From Ruminococcus sp. (GTDB lineage: Bacteria > Bacillota > Clostridia > Oscillospirales > Ruminococcaceae): DNA of 64,000 nt. Position 1 is the first letter of the stretch. Each line of letters opens with the position of its first letter. A program made the position numbers and the translations under genes. The DNA is taken from positions 1-64,000 of the forward strand of contig JALELB010000055.1 in assembly GCA_022768805.1 (NCBI GenBank), in the 5' to 3' direction. A model generated the notes under the pieces. The model made no database searches, was not told the origin of the DNA, and was given only the letters and a program-made list of their open reading frames with translations. Below, in pieces: positions 26,192-35,749 of this stretch.

Positions 26192-27115
26192 ATGGAATTT
26201 CATCATATTTCGGTTCTGCCGGAGGAAACAATTGAAGGACTCGGCGTGAAGCCCGACGGCATTTATGTTGACGGAACAGTCGGTGGTGCTGGACATGCAC
26301 TGCGGATTGCAAAGCAGCTGACTGGCGGCGGTAAGCTGATCGCACTCGACAGAGACCCTGATGCGGTAAAGACTGCGGACAAGCGTCTTGCCCAATACCC
26401 GGCGGTGGTGGTTCAACGCAATTTTTCACAGATCAGACAGGTGCTGGACGAACAGGGAATCTCCCTGGTGGACGGTGTTCTGCTGGATCTGGGCGTATCA
26501 TCCCACCAGCTTGATACGGGTTCCCGCGGCTTCTCCTATCACGTGGATGCGCCGCTGGATATGCGAATGAGTCAGACCGGTGTTTCGGCACGGGATCTGG
26601 TCAACACAGCCTCTCCGGAGGAGCTTGTCAGAATTCTCTTTGAATACGGAGAAGAGAAATATGCAAGGCGAATCGTGGCAGAGATTGTGGAAGCACGTCA
26701 GAAGGAACCGATTGAAACAACCCTGCAGCTTGCGGAGCTGATCAAAGCCGGTGTTCCGGCAAAGGTTCGCCGCGAGAAAAATCCGTGTAAAAAAACCTTC
26801 CAGGCAATCAGAATCGCAGTAAACGGAGAGCTGGATCATCTGGCGTCCGGACTTGACGCGGCGTTTGCATGTCTGAAGCCGGGAGGAAGACTTGCAGTAA
26901 TCACGTTCCACTCTCTTGAGGATCGACTGGTCAAGCAGAAATTTGCGGCATGGTGCAAGGGCTGTATCTGTCCGCCGGATTTTCCTGTTTGCGTATGCGG
27001 ACACACACCGCAGGGCAGACTGGTAAACCGTAAGCCGATTGAAGCAAGACCGGAAGAGCTGGAAGAGAATCACAGAAGCAGAAGTGCCAAACTCAGAATT
27101 ATAGAAAGGAGTTAG
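26192..27115 (+). CDS. rsmH: RsmH, 16S rRNA m4C1402 methyltransferase
   Basis: SAM-dependent N4-methyltransferase for C1402 of 16S rRNA. The 307 residues include the opening MEFHHISVLPEETIEGL, the SAM motif VDGTVGGAGHALRI, the LLDLGVSSHQLDTGSRGFSY segment and LAVITFHSLEDRLVK. I chose ATG 26192 because GGAG at 26182-26185 is correctly spaced and the product then starts like other RsmH proteins; ATG 26180 is an in-frame alternative without a good site. Confidence 0.96.
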   Translation: MEFHHISVLPEETIEGLGVKPDGIYVDGTVGGAGHALRIAKQLTGGGKLIALDRDPDAVKTADKRLAQYPAVVVQRNFSQIRQVLDEQGISLVDGVLLDLGVSSHQLDTGSRGFSYHVDAPLDMRMSQTGVSARDLVNTASPEELVRILFEYGEEKYARRIVAEIVEARQKEPIETTLQLAELIKAGVPAKVRREKNPCKKTFQAIRIAVNGELDHLASGLDAAFACLKPGGRLAVITFHSLEDRLVKQKFAAWCKGCICPPDFPVCVCGHTPQGRLVNRKPIEARPEELEENHRSRSAKLRIIERS

Positions 27116-27123
27116 GTGTTGTT

Positions 27124-27702
27124 GTGGCAAACGATGCAGCAATGTATGATTTCCTGCAGCAGGATAACGTATTGTCAGCCGAAGAGCGTTACCGCATAAG
27201 CCAGCAGAGCTACATGCACGGCAATACTGCGCCGAAGCTGCAGCCCGAAAGTCAGCCGGAATTCCAGCCGGAAATCCGTCGCTCCAGACGAACTGAAATC
27301 AGCACCCCCGAAATAAGCATGAGGAGAAGCACACAGAAAAAAGGCTCTGCACCGAAAGCGTTTTTGGCGGCGGCCTTTACCATCACACTGCTTGGCGCCG
27401 TGATTTATGGCAGGGTACAGACCAATGAGATCTATGGCCAGATAGCAAAAGAAACCAAAGAGTACGAGATCATTCAAAGCGAGAATGTACGGATGCACTC
27501 CGACCTGGAGGCAAAGGTGGCGATCAAAAGCGTGGAGGAATACGCCGAGCAGCAGCTTGGTCTTCAGCAGCTGGATCAATCCCAGATAGAGTACATTCAA
27601 CTCCAGACCGATGATTCGGTGGAGATTCCTGAAGAGGAAAAGAACCTGTTTGTCCGGATTAAGGACAAATTCGAGAGCTTTATGGAATATCTGAAAGGAT
27701 AA
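27124..27702 (+). CDS. ftsL: FtsL-like septum-formation initiator protein
   Basis: A 192-residue bitopic protein: a polar N-terminal tail of about 75 residues rich in Gln/Pro/Glu, one membrane segment (about 78-98, FLAAAFTITLLGAVIYG), then a coiled-coil stretch (VQTNEIYGQIAKETKEYEII) and an acidic C-terminus. The position after rsmH and before a class B PBP, with this topology, fits FtsL, which joins FtsB/DivIC and DivIB in the divisome. Sequence identity in this family is low, so the name rests mainly on context. The start is GTG 27124 with AAGGAG at 27106-27111. Confidence 0.8.
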   Translation: MANDAAMYDFLQQDNVLSAEERYRISQQSYMHGNTAPKLQPESQPEFQPEIRRSRRTEISTPEISMRRSTQKKGSAPKAFLAAAFTITLLGAVIYGRVQTNEIYGQIAKETKEYEIIQSENVRMHSDLEAKVAIKSVEEYAEQQLGLQQLDQSQIEYIQLQTDDSVEIPEEEKNLFVRIKDKFESFMEYLKG

Positions 27703-28155
27703 GACATATAGTGAAGTGAGCAAATACCCAACGCAAATACCGGAACAGAAGAAAATGAGCGTCGCTCCGGTCAAAGAGGGCAAAAGCCCCGCACGGAACG
27801 GCGAAGAATATGTACAGCGCAGCTGCAAAGTACGGAACAAAGAAAGCAAAGACAACAGGCGAGTGTAAACAGAATGCAGGCGGCACGCTGCGAGACCTGC
27901 ACCGGCGGGTGCAGGATGTGCTGCCACAGCTTCGATTGAATATGGGGTCCTGCATCAAGCCCCATGTTCCTTCGCCGATTAAATTGGATGCCGTGAGGCA
28001 TCGGCAACAGGCGGGGAGATCGGAATATCCCTGCCTGTTTGCCTTATTTCTTGTTTTCAATAACCCTTATCTGAGTGCTTTCCTGAGGGTCAGCCCTTTG
28101 TGCCCGGCCCGGTGATCCGGAGTATTCAGATAACGGCTATGGAAAGGAGCAGTCC
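27703..28155 (+). other. 453-base gap with hairpins in the division cluster
   Basis: No convincing gene is seen between ftsL and the PBP gene. The sense strand holds perfect hairpins CCTGCACC-GGCG-GGTGCAGG (27896-27915) and GATGCC-GTGA-GGCATC (27987-28002, a GNRA-type loop), plus GGGC-AAAA-GCCC and ATGGGG...CCCCAT pairings, between purine-rich stretches. A 50-codon GTG frame (27716-27868) and a 21-codon cysteine-rich frame near 27874 have no ribosome-binding site. This could be a structured RNA, a processing site or decayed coding sequence. Confidence 0.45.
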
Positions 28156-30531
28156 ATGTCAAACAGAGATGAAACCACGGCGCAGATGAAAACCCGGATG
28201 AATATCTGGGTACTTGGAGCGATGCTGGTACTGGTGGTTGCAGTCATCATCAACCTGTTCCGGGTATCCATTCTCCAGAACAAGAAGTACCAGGATATGG
28301 CCAACAAGAGCCATTTCGGTTCCATTACCATTCCGGCAAACCGGGGCTCAATCTATGACAGCAACGGGAAGATTCTGGCCCAGAGCGCAACGGTCTATAA
28401 GATCTACATTGACCCGGCACTGTTCCGGAAGGAGCTGTCCGGCTATATCGAAAAGGAAACGGAGCGTCAGGCGGAGGCAGCCAAGAACGGCGGAAGCTAT
28501 ACGCCGGTGGATTATGCAGCCAAGAAGCAGGAGCTGGTTCAGTTCCTTGCCCAGAAGCTTGACATTGAGGAGCAGACCATTCTGGATGCAATGGAGAAAA
28601 ATACCCAGTATTATGTGCTCAAGACCCAGGTGGAAAAGCCGGTTGCTGACGAGATTCTGGAATACGTGAACAATGTGGTAGTGGGACAGCAGGTTGATGA
28701 AAGCGGCGAGATCAAAAACCGTACTGTCAGCTTCGCCTCTATCACCACAGAGAGTGATACCAAGCGGTATTACCCGCAGAATTCCATGGCCGCTGCGGTG
28801 ATTGGGTTTACCAACAGAGATGGGGACGGCTTGTACGGGCTGGAGGCTATGTACGATGATTATCTGCAGGGCACGGACGGCAAGACCATTTCCGCAAAAG
28901 ATGTAAACGGCAACGAGATGCCCTACCGGTACTCTAAAACCTATGCCGCCCAGGACGGCAACTCCCTGTATTTGACTATTGACACCACCCTCCAGACCTA
29001 TCTGGAGTCCAATCTTACTGAAATGGTATCCAAGTTTCAGGTTGCCAACCGTGCCTGCGGCATTATCATGAATGCCAAGACCGGAGCACTGCTGGCAATG
29101 GCAACCTGTCCGGGCTTTGATCTGAATGAGCCCTATGCCATTGCAGACCCCACTGTGCAGGCATATCTGGACAGTCTGCCGGAGGAGGAGTACAAGGCAG
29201 CCTATGTGGATGCCCGGGAAAAGCAGTGGAAGAACAAAGCCATTACCGAGCTGTATCAGCCGGGCTCCGTATTCAAGGTCATTACTGCATCCGCCGGCTT
29301 TGAGGAGTCGGTGGTAAAGCTGTCGGATACCTTTACCTGTACCGGCGGCGTGGTGGTGGCGGATGGTGTTCCTCCGATTCACTGCCATAAGCGTAGCGGC
29401 CATGGCACACAGGATTTTACCACGGCTCTGACGAACTCCTGCAATCCGGCATTTATGGAGATCGGCAGACGGCTGGGGGCAAATCATTTCTTCCAGTATT
29501 TCTCCGCATTCGGACTGACGGAAAAGACGGGCATCGATCTGCCCGGTGAGGCTACCAGTTATTACAAGCCTCTGGAGGAAATGGGCCCGGTTGAACTGGC
29601 GGCATGCTCCTTTGGCCAGACCAATATTGTCACCCCCATTGAGATGATTACAGCCTATGCGGCGGTAATTAACGGGGGCTATCTCATGAAGCCCTATGTG
29701 GTCAGCAAGATTGTGGATACGGACGGCAATGTGGTAATGACCAGCGAGCCGGAGATCCGGCGTCAGGTGATTTCGGAAGAAACCAGTTCTACCATGCGGA
29801 AGGCACTGGAGGATGTGGTGAACAATAACGGCGGCAGCAACGCCTATATCAAGGGCTATCGCATCGGCGGCAAGTCCGGTACCTCCCAGAAGATCGGCGG
29901 CAGCACCAGTGCTACGGATGAGGATGACATGCAGTATGTTGCATCCTATGTATGCTTTGCCCCGGCAGATGATCCGGAGATTATCCTGCTGATTATGGCG
30001 GATGAACCCAACAAGACCATTTCCTATTACGGCAGTACGGTTGCGGTGCCCTATGCAAGAAAGGTTCTGGAAAAGACCCTGCCGTATCTGGGCTATTACC
30101 CTGAATATACCGAAGAGGAGCAGGCAAAGCTAGATGTGAAGGTTCCCTTTTTGGAGGACGAATCCCTGGAAACGGCCAAAGCCAAGCTGGATAGCCTGGG
30201 GCTCAAGTATGAGGTTGTGGGAGAAGGCGAGAATGTATACGCCCAGACGCCCATCACCGGCATGCAGGTGCCCAAGGGCGGCACGGTGATTCTGTATTCC
30301 GAGCCGATAGAGACAGAAAATCCGGTAACGGTTCCGAATGTAGTGGGCATGAAGCTGTCCCAGGCCAATGCACTGCTGGCAGCCAGCGGGCTGAACTATG
30401 TGACTGCCGGTGCATCCGCAGACCGGAGCGATGTTACCATTGTATCACAGTCTTTGGAAGCAGGAACAAGCGTTCCCAAGTGGAGCGTAATGGAAATAGA
30501 ATTTGCGGTCAACGATCATCAGACCGGCTGA
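28156..30531 (+). CDS. Class B penicillin-binding protein with PASTA domains (FtsI/SpoVD type)
   Basis: Septal or spore-cortex peptidoglycan transpeptidase, 791 residues. There is a short cytoplasmic tail, a membrane anchor at about residues 18-38, the PBP dimer domain starting ITIPANRGSIYDSNGKILA, and the transpeptidase with S371-VFK (SxxK), S428-C-N (SxN) and K573-S-G (KTG-type). Two PASTA domains follow from about residue 655. In Clostridia the gene here may be annotated pbpB or spoVD; the sequence does not decide. AAAGGAG precedes the ATG. Confidence 0.94.
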   Translation: MSNRDETTAQMKTRMNIWVLGAMLVLVVAVIINLFRVSILQNKKYQDMANKSHFGSITIPANRGSIYDSNGKILAQSATVYKIYIDPALFRKELSGYIEKETERQAEAAKNGGSYTPVDYAAKKQELVQFLAQKLDIEEQTILDAMEKNTQYYVLKTQVEKPVADEILEYVNNVVVGQQVDESGEIKNRTVSFASITTESDTKRYYPQNSMAAAVIGFTNRDGDGLYGLEAMYDDYLQGTDGKTISAKDVNGNEMPYRYSKTYAAQDGNSLYLTIDTTLQTYLESNLTEMVSKFQVANRACGIIMNAKTGALLAMATCPGFDLNEPYAIADPTVQAYLDSLPEEEYKAAYVDAREKQWKNKAITELYQPGSVFKVITASAGFEESVVKLSDTFTCTGGVVVADGVPPIHCHKRSGHGTQDFTTALTNSCNPAFMEIGRRLGANHFFQYFSAFGLTEKTGIDLPGEATSYYKPLEEMGPVELAACSFGQTNIVTPIEMITAYAAVINGGYLMKPYVVSKIVDTDGNVVMTSEPEIRRQVISEETSSTMRKALEDVVNNNGGSNAYIKGYRIGGKSGTSQKIGGSTSATDEDDMQYVASYVCFAPADDPEIILLIMADEPNKTISYYGSTVAVPYARKVLEKTLPYLGYYPEYTEEEQAKLDVKVPFLEDESLETAKAKLDSLGLKYEVVGEGENVYAQTPITGMQVPKGGTVILYSEPIETENPVTVPNVVGMKLSQANALLAASGLNYVTAGASADRSDVTIVSQSLEAGTSVPKWSVMEIEFAVNDHQTG

Positions 30532-30559
30532 CCCTTGATTAAACAGAAAGGAGATCGCA

Positions 30560-32053
30560 TTGCCCAGCAGTGCGGATGAAGCGATGAAATTATATCAGGT
30601 ATTAGAAGGAATTCCGACTGCGCTTCCGGATCAGGAGATTACGGCGCTTGTGGATGATACCCGTAGGGTACAGAAAGACTGTTTGTTTTTCTGCATAAGG
30701 GGCAGCCGCTTTGACGGCCATGCTGCTGCGGAGGATATGTTGCAAAAAGGTGCTGCGGCAGTGGTTGTGGAGCGTGACCTGGGGCTGGGCGACCGGCAGA
30801 TCCTGGTTCAGGATTCCCGGGTTGCCTACGGCAGGGCATGCGCTGCCTGGTTTGACCATCCGGAGCGGAAGATGAAAATGATCGGGGTCACCGGTACCAA
30901 CGGCAAGACCACCATGACCAATGTAATCAAGTACATTCTGACGGATAACGGACATAAGGTGGGTCTGGTGGGTACCATCCAGAACGAGATCGGGGACGAG
31001 GCAGTGCACACAGACAATACCACCCCCATGGCCTTTGATCTGATGCGGCTCTTTGATCGCATGTACCGGGCAGGCTGTGACACGGTGGTGATGGAGGTTT
31101 CCTCCTTCGGCCTGGTACAGCACCGGATTGGCCCGACGAACTTCCAGATTGCCGTGTTCACCAACCTGACCCAGGATCATCTGGATTATCACAAGGATAT
31201 GGAGGATTACTATCAGGCAAAGCGCATGCTCTTTGACGTGTGCGACCTGGCCATCTGCAATATCGATGACGCCTACGGACAGCGGCTGTATAAGGAAATC
31301 AGCTGTGAGAAATTTTCCTACGGCTGTCACGAAAATGCGGATTTCTATGCGGATGTCATCAAGATCAAGCCGACGGAAACCAGCTTCTGGTTCTGCAGCG
31401 AGGGCAAGTCCCACCAGGTTACCATGAAAATGACCGGTATGTTCAATGTGTCCAATGTGACAGCGGCAATGGGTGCCTGCCTCAAATGCGGCATCCCCAT
31501 TGAGCGGATTATTGCCTCGGTTTCCCGGTATAAGGGCGTCAAGGGGCGCTGCGAGGTCATTCCCACCGGACGGGATTTTTCCGTGATCTGTGATTATGCC
31601 CATACGCCGGATGCCATTGAGAATATTCTCTCCAATGTGGGGGGGTATACCGAGGGCAGACTGATCTGCCTGTTTGGCTGCGGCGGTAACCGGGACAGTG
31701 CCAAGCGTCCCCTGATGGCAAAGGCTGCTGCAAAGTATGCGGATCACCTGGTGATTACCTCCGACAATCCCCGGGATGAAAAGCCGGAGGCAATCATCGA
31801 CGATATTCTTGCCGGGCTTTCCGGCAGCACTGTGACCTATGACGTGGTAGTGGATCGGATTGAAGCGATTCAGCATGCGCTGCGCATTGCCCGTGCCGGG
31901 GATGTGATTGTGCTGGCAGGCAAGGGTCACGAGGATTATCAGATTCTGGCGGACAATCAGCACATTCACCTGGATGAGCGGGAAGTGGTGGCACAGGGCC
32001 TTGCCCTGCTGGATCCGGCAGAGTCCTCCGAATCAACAGAGAAAAGAGACTGA
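30560..32053 (+). CDS. murE: MurE, UDP-MurNAc-tripeptide synthetase (meso-DAP type)
   Basis: Adds the third stem-peptide amino acid to UDP-MurNAc-L-Ala-D-Glu. The 497 residues have the ATP-binding motif GVTGTNGKTTM and the substrate motif SDNPRDE; DNPR in this position is associated with meso-diaminopimelate rather than lysine, so DAP-type peptidoglycan is predicted. The TTG start at 30560 lies six bases after AAGGAG; ATG 30584 is an alternative. murF starts four bases after the stop. Confidence 0.95.
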   Translation: MPSSADEAMKLYQVLEGIPTALPDQEITALVDDTRRVQKDCLFFCIRGSRFDGHAAAEDMLQKGAAAVVVERDLGLGDRQILVQDSRVAYGRACAAWFDHPERKMKMIGVTGTNGKTTMTNVIKYILTDNGHKVGLVGTIQNEIGDEAVHTDNTTPMAFDLMRLFDRMYRAGCDTVVMEVSSFGLVQHRIGPTNFQIAVFTNLTQDHLDYHKDMEDYYQAKRMLFDVCDLAICNIDDAYGQRLYKEISCEKFSYGCHENADFYADVIKIKPTETSFWFCSEGKSHQVTMKMTGMFNVSNVTAAMGACLKCGIPIERIIASVSRYKGVKGRCEVIPTGRDFSVICDYAHTPDAIENILSNVGGYTEGRLICLFGCGGNRDSAKRPLMAKAAAKYADHLVITSDNPRDEKPEAIIDDILAGLSGSTVTYDVVVDRIEAIQHALRIARAGDVIVLAGKGHEDYQILADNQHIHLDEREVVAQGLALLDPAESSESTEKRD

Positions 32054-32057
32054 CAGT

Positions 32058-33422
32058 ATGGAACAGGTTACATTAACAGAAATCGCACAGGCAGTGGGAG
32101 GCACCTGCGTGGGCTGCCCGGATTGTGCGGTGACGGAAATATCCACGGATACCCGCACCATTACCCCCGGCTGCGTGTTTCTTGCCCTGCGTGGTGCCCG
32201 GTTTGACGGACATACCTTTGCTAGTCAGGCATGCCGGCAGGGTGCGGTGGCTGTGATTGCGGATCATGTGATTCCGGATTGCCCCTGTATCGTAGTGGAC
32301 AGTACGGGAAAGGCACTGCTGGACTTTGCGGCATACTACCGGCGGAAATTCCAGCCCTTCTTTGTCGGGGTAACCGGAAGCGTGGGGAAAACCACCACCA
32401 AGAATATGATTGCGCTGGTGCTGAACGCACACTGCAAGACGCTGAAAACTGCCGGCAATCTAAACAATGAAATCGGACTGCCGAAAACCCTGATGGGTCT
32501 GGATTCTTCCTATCAGGCAGCTGTGGTGGAAATGGGAATGTCCGACTTCGGGGAGATTTCCCGGCTGTCCAGGGCTGCGGCCCCCAGTATCGGGGTCATC
32601 ACCAACATCGGCTTTTCCCACATTGCCCAGCTGGGCTCCCAGGAGGGAATCTGCCGGGCAAAGCTGGAGATCCTGGATGGTATGGCGGTGGATGCACCCC
32701 TGGTTGTCAACGGGGATGACCCTTATCTGATCCCCCTGAAAACCACCCTGTCCCGTCCGGTCTATACCTATGGCATTAAAAATATCGGTGCGGACTGCCG
32801 GGCAGAGCATATTGTCACCGAACAGGGCAGCACTTCCTTTGACCTTTGCTGGCAGGGTACTGCCACCCATGTGACCCTGCCCTGTATCGGGGAGCATAAC
32901 GTCATGAATGCGGCCGCAGCCTTCTGCATCGGCATGCTGGCCGGCATGGCGCCGGAGGAGATCGCCGGTGCGCTGCATACATACCAGCCGGACGGCATGC
33001 GACAGAATATCCGGAAGCTGGGGGAGCAGACCGTGATTCTGGACTGCTACAATGCCAGCCCGGATTCCATGCGTGCGTCATTGTCCGTTCTGGGTCAGCT
33101 GTCCGTTGCCGGCAGACGGATTGCAGTGCTGGGGGATATGCTGGAGCTTGGGGAACAGTCAGATCGGCTGCACCGGATGGTGGGCAGTATGATTAAGCCG
33201 GATCAGGTGGATCTGCTGTTCTGCTGCGGTCCGGAAAGCAGTGCAATTGCAGAAGAAGCCGCCAGACAGGGGGTTCCGGTACAGCATTTTCTTGAGAAGG
33301 AAGCGCTGACGGAGCAGCTGCGGCACACCATACAGCCCGGAGATGCCATTCTTTTTAAGGCAAGCCGGGGCATGCAGCTGGAGTCGGTTGCAAAGGCGCT
33401 TTTTGCGGAACTGGCATCATAA
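32058..33422 (+). CDS. murF: MurF, UDP-MurNAc-tripeptide--D-Ala-D-Ala ligase
   Basis: Adds D-Ala-D-Ala to complete the UDP-MurNAc pentapeptide. The 454 residues include the ligase P-loop GVTGSVGKTTTKNMI, NNEIGLPKTLMGLD and the C-terminal AVLGDMLELGEQS motif typical of MurF. ATG 32058 starts just after murE; there is no strong ribosome-binding site, so coupling is likely. The in-frame extension upstream overlaps murE and is not used. Confidence 0.95.
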   Translation: MEQVTLTEIAQAVGGTCVGCPDCAVTEISTDTRTITPGCVFLALRGARFDGHTFASQACRQGAVAVIADHVIPDCPCIVVDSTGKALLDFAAYYRRKFQPFFVGVTGSVGKTTTKNMIALVLNAHCKTLKTAGNLNNEIGLPKTLMGLDSSYQAAVVEMGMSDFGEISRLSRAAAPSIGVITNIGFSHIAQLGSQEGICRAKLEILDGMAVDAPLVVNGDDPYLIPLKTTLSRPVYTYGIKNIGADCRAEHIVTEQGSTSFDLCWQGTATHVTLPCIGEHNVMNAAAAFCIGMLAGMAPEEIAGALHTYQPDGMRQNIRKLGEQTVILDCYNASPDSMRASLSVLGQLSVAGRRIAVLGDMLELGEQSDRLHRMVGSMIKPDQVDLLFCCGPESSAIAEEAARQGVPVQHFLEKEALTEQLRHTIQPGDAILFKASRGMQLESVAKALFAELAS

Positions 33423-33458
33423 CGGAAAGGGGATGCCCGGCAACGGGCGATCAGCATT

Positions 33459-34496
33459 ATGTCTATCATCTGGATCACATTATCAACTGCACTTCTGTCT
33501 GCGGTGCTGGCAAGCGCCATCGGCAGAATCCTGATTCCATATCTGAAAAAAATTCACTTCGGCCAGACCATTCTGGAAATCGGCCCCCGCTGGCACAAGA
33601 ATAAGCAGGGTACGCCGATCATGGGCGGCTTCATGTTTATCATCAGCTCTGTGATTACGGTGATCGCCGGCTATGTGCTTTACCGTACCCAGTGTATGCC
33701 GGATACCACAGCTGTGGAAACCCGCAACGGTATGCTGCGGCTGATTGCATGCGTGGCGTTTTCGCTGCTGTTTTCCTGTATCGGCTTTGCGGACGATTAT
33801 ATCAAAGCGGTGAAAAAGCAGAACCTGGGGCTTAGCCCGAAGCAGAAAATGGCTGCTCAGTTCCTGCTTTGTGCAGGCTTCCTGGCGGTGCTGTATGCAC
33901 TGGGGGATCACTCCACAGAGCTGGATCTCATCTTTTTCCGGCTGGATCTGCACTTTCTGTATTATCCGGTTATGATTCTGTTCATGATCTATCTGTCCAA
34001 CGCCGTAAATCTGACGGACGGCGTGGATGGCCTTTGCGGTACGGTCACGGCGGTTGCCATGCTTGCCTTTACCATGATCTGTTCCAGGGAGATTTCCCTG
34101 TATGCCATTGCCATTGCCGGCGGCTGCCTGGGCTTTCTGGTGTGGAATCTGCACCCGGCAAAGTGCTTTATGGGGGATACGGGCTCCATGTATCTGGGAG
34201 GGGCCTTTGTTGCCATCGGCCTTACAACCCATAAGCATCTGGTTATGGTTCTGATTGGACTGGTATACGTGCTGGAGGCGCTGAGCGTTGTCATCCAGGT
34301 TTCCTATTTCAAGTATACAGCAAAGCAGCATTACAAGAAAACCGGTGAAAAAGGAAAGGGCAAGCGGATTTTCAAAATGTCCCCCATTCACCATCATTTC
34401 GAGATGTCCGGCTTCAGCGAATACAAGATCGTTGCGACTTTCTCCCTGTTCGGACTGATCGCCGGAACCCTGGGCGTGCTGACCGTCCTGCTGTAA
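33459..34496 (+). CDS. mraY: MraY, phospho-MurNAc-pentapeptide transferase
   Basis: Integral membrane enzyme that makes lipid I from UDP-MurNAc-pentapeptide and undecaprenyl phosphate. The 345 residues have about ten membrane segments and the hallmark motifs GTPIMGG, FADDYIK (catalytic aspartates), NLTDGVDGL and PIHHHFE. The ribosome-binding site is weak. In the usual order murD would follow; here ftsW comes next, after a 72-base spacer. Confidence 0.96.
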   Translation: MSIIWITLSTALLSAVLASAIGRILIPYLKKIHFGQTILEIGPRWHKNKQGTPIMGGFMFIISSVITVIAGYVLYRTQCMPDTTAVETRNGMLRLIACVAFSLLFSCIGFADDYIKAVKKQNLGLSPKQKMAAQFLLCAGFLAVLYALGDHSTELDLIFFRLDLHFLYYPVMILFMIYLSNAVNLTDGVDGLCGTVTAVAMLAFTMICSREISLYAIAIAGGCLGFLVWNLHPAKCFMGDTGSMYLGGAFVAIGLTTHKHLVMVLIGLVYVLEALSVVIQVSYFKYTAKQHYKKTGEKGKGKRIFKMSPIHHHFEMSGFSEYKIVATFSLFGLIAGTLGVLTVLL

Positions 34497-34568
34497 AGCA
34501 GAAGGGTATGCCCGCCGTACTGCGGAACACAACGGTGCTTGTGCACGGAAAAAACAGGAGGCATTCAC

Positions 34569-35738
34569 ATGGCCCACGAAGCCAATCTTACTTCAGTAAA
34601 AAGCAATACTCGCCACAGACACGTACCGGGCTATCATTATGTGGATCTGCCCTTCCTGACGATTGTGGTGATTCTGCTGACCATCGGAATCCTGATGATG
34701 TTTTCCGCCAGCTATGCTACCGCCATCGATGAAGGGATGGATGGTACCTATTATGCAGTGAAGCAACTGAAAATGGCAGGGATAGGTCTGGCGGTGATGT
34801 ACATTGCCTCCTATTTTGATTACCATTCCTTCCGGAAATTCTGGATCAGCGGCGGGATCTTCATTGCCGCACTGGTTATGCTGGTACTTGTACTGTTTGT
34901 GGGGAAGTCTACGGATACCGACGTTACACGGTGGCTGAAAATCGGCCCCATCGTCTTCCAGCCCTCGGAGATTATGAAGTTTGCAGTGGTGATATTTTTC
35001 TCCATGCTCATTGAGAAGAACTACAGCCACATGCATGAATTCAAACGGGGGATTCTGCCCTATTTCCTGATGCTCGGCCTCATCGCAGTGCTGATGATGA
35101 TGCAGCCCCACCTTTCCGGTACAATCCTGATTTTACTGATCGGACTGACGCTGGTATTTGTGGGTGGTGCGAAGATCACCCAGCTGGGTGGTGCAGGGCT
35201 TGCAGGCTGTGCACTGCTGGTTGCCGTAATCCTGACGAAGAAGAACTATTTTATGACCCGTATCACCACCTGGCTGGATCCCTTCAACGAAGCCACTGCG
35301 GCGAACGATACCTGGCAGACCTGCCAGTCCCTGATCGCCATCGGCTCCGGGGGACTGTTTGGCCTGGGCTTCTGTGAATCCCGGCAGAAGTATCTGTATC
35401 TGCCGGAAACCAAGAATGACTTTGTGTTTGCCATCGTCTGTGAGGAGCTGGGCTATGTGGGGGCAGTGGTGGTCATTCTGCTGTTTGCACTGCTGGTGTT
35501 CCGGGGCTTCTATATTGCCTCCAAGGCACGGGATAAGCTGGGCACCCTGCTGGTGCTGGGACTTACTATGCACATCGGCTTACAGGCGTTCCTGAATATC
35601 GCCGTGGTCAGCAACCTGATTCCCAACACGGGCATCAGTCTGCCCTTCTTCAGCTACGGCGGTACTGCGCTTATCATGCAGCTTGCGGAAATGGGGATCA
35701 TTCTGAACGTATCCCGACAGGCGAATCTGGAGAAGTAG
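34569..35738 (+). CDS. ftsW: FtsW, SEDS peptidoglycan glycosyltransferase
   Basis: Polymerises lipid II at the septum with its partner class B PBP, probably the product of the gene at 28156. The 389 residues have about ten membrane segments with SEDS motifs: GRWLKIGP-like (VTRWLKIGPIVFQPSEIMKF), the catalytic-loop region with LDPF, LPETKNDFVFAIVCEELG and the C-terminal NTGISLPFFSYGG. ATG 34569 follows GGAGG; the in-frame extension upstream has no ribosome-binding site. Confidence 0.95.
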   Translation: MAHEANLTSVKSNTRHRHVPGYHYVDLPFLTIVVILLTIGILMMFSASYATAIDEGMDGTYYAVKQLKMAGIGLAVMYIASYFDYHSFRKFWISGGIFIAALVMLVLVLFVGKSTDTDVTRWLKIGPIVFQPSEIMKFAVVIFFSMLIEKNYSHMHEFKRGILPYFLMLGLIAVLMMMQPHLSGTILILLIGLTLVFVGGAKITQLGGAGLAGCALLVAVILTKKNYFMTRITTWLDPFNEATAANDTWQTCQSLIAIGSGGLFGLGFCESRQKYLYLPETKNDFVFAIVCEELGYVGAVVVILLFALLVFRGFYIASKARDKLGTLLVLGLTMHIGLQAFLNIAVVSNLIPNTGISLPFFSYGGTALIMQLAEMGIILNVSRQANLEK

Positions 35739-35749
35739 GAGGACATCAT

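Noticed and set aside
27810..28115. 101-codon open frame in the gap before the PBP gene
   Set aside because: No ribosome-binding site, odd composition, no recognisable domain, and it crosses several perfect hairpins.
31908..32057. Upstream extension of the murF reading frame
   Set aside because: It overlaps murE entirely and has no ribosome-binding site; the family N-terminus begins at ATG 32058.
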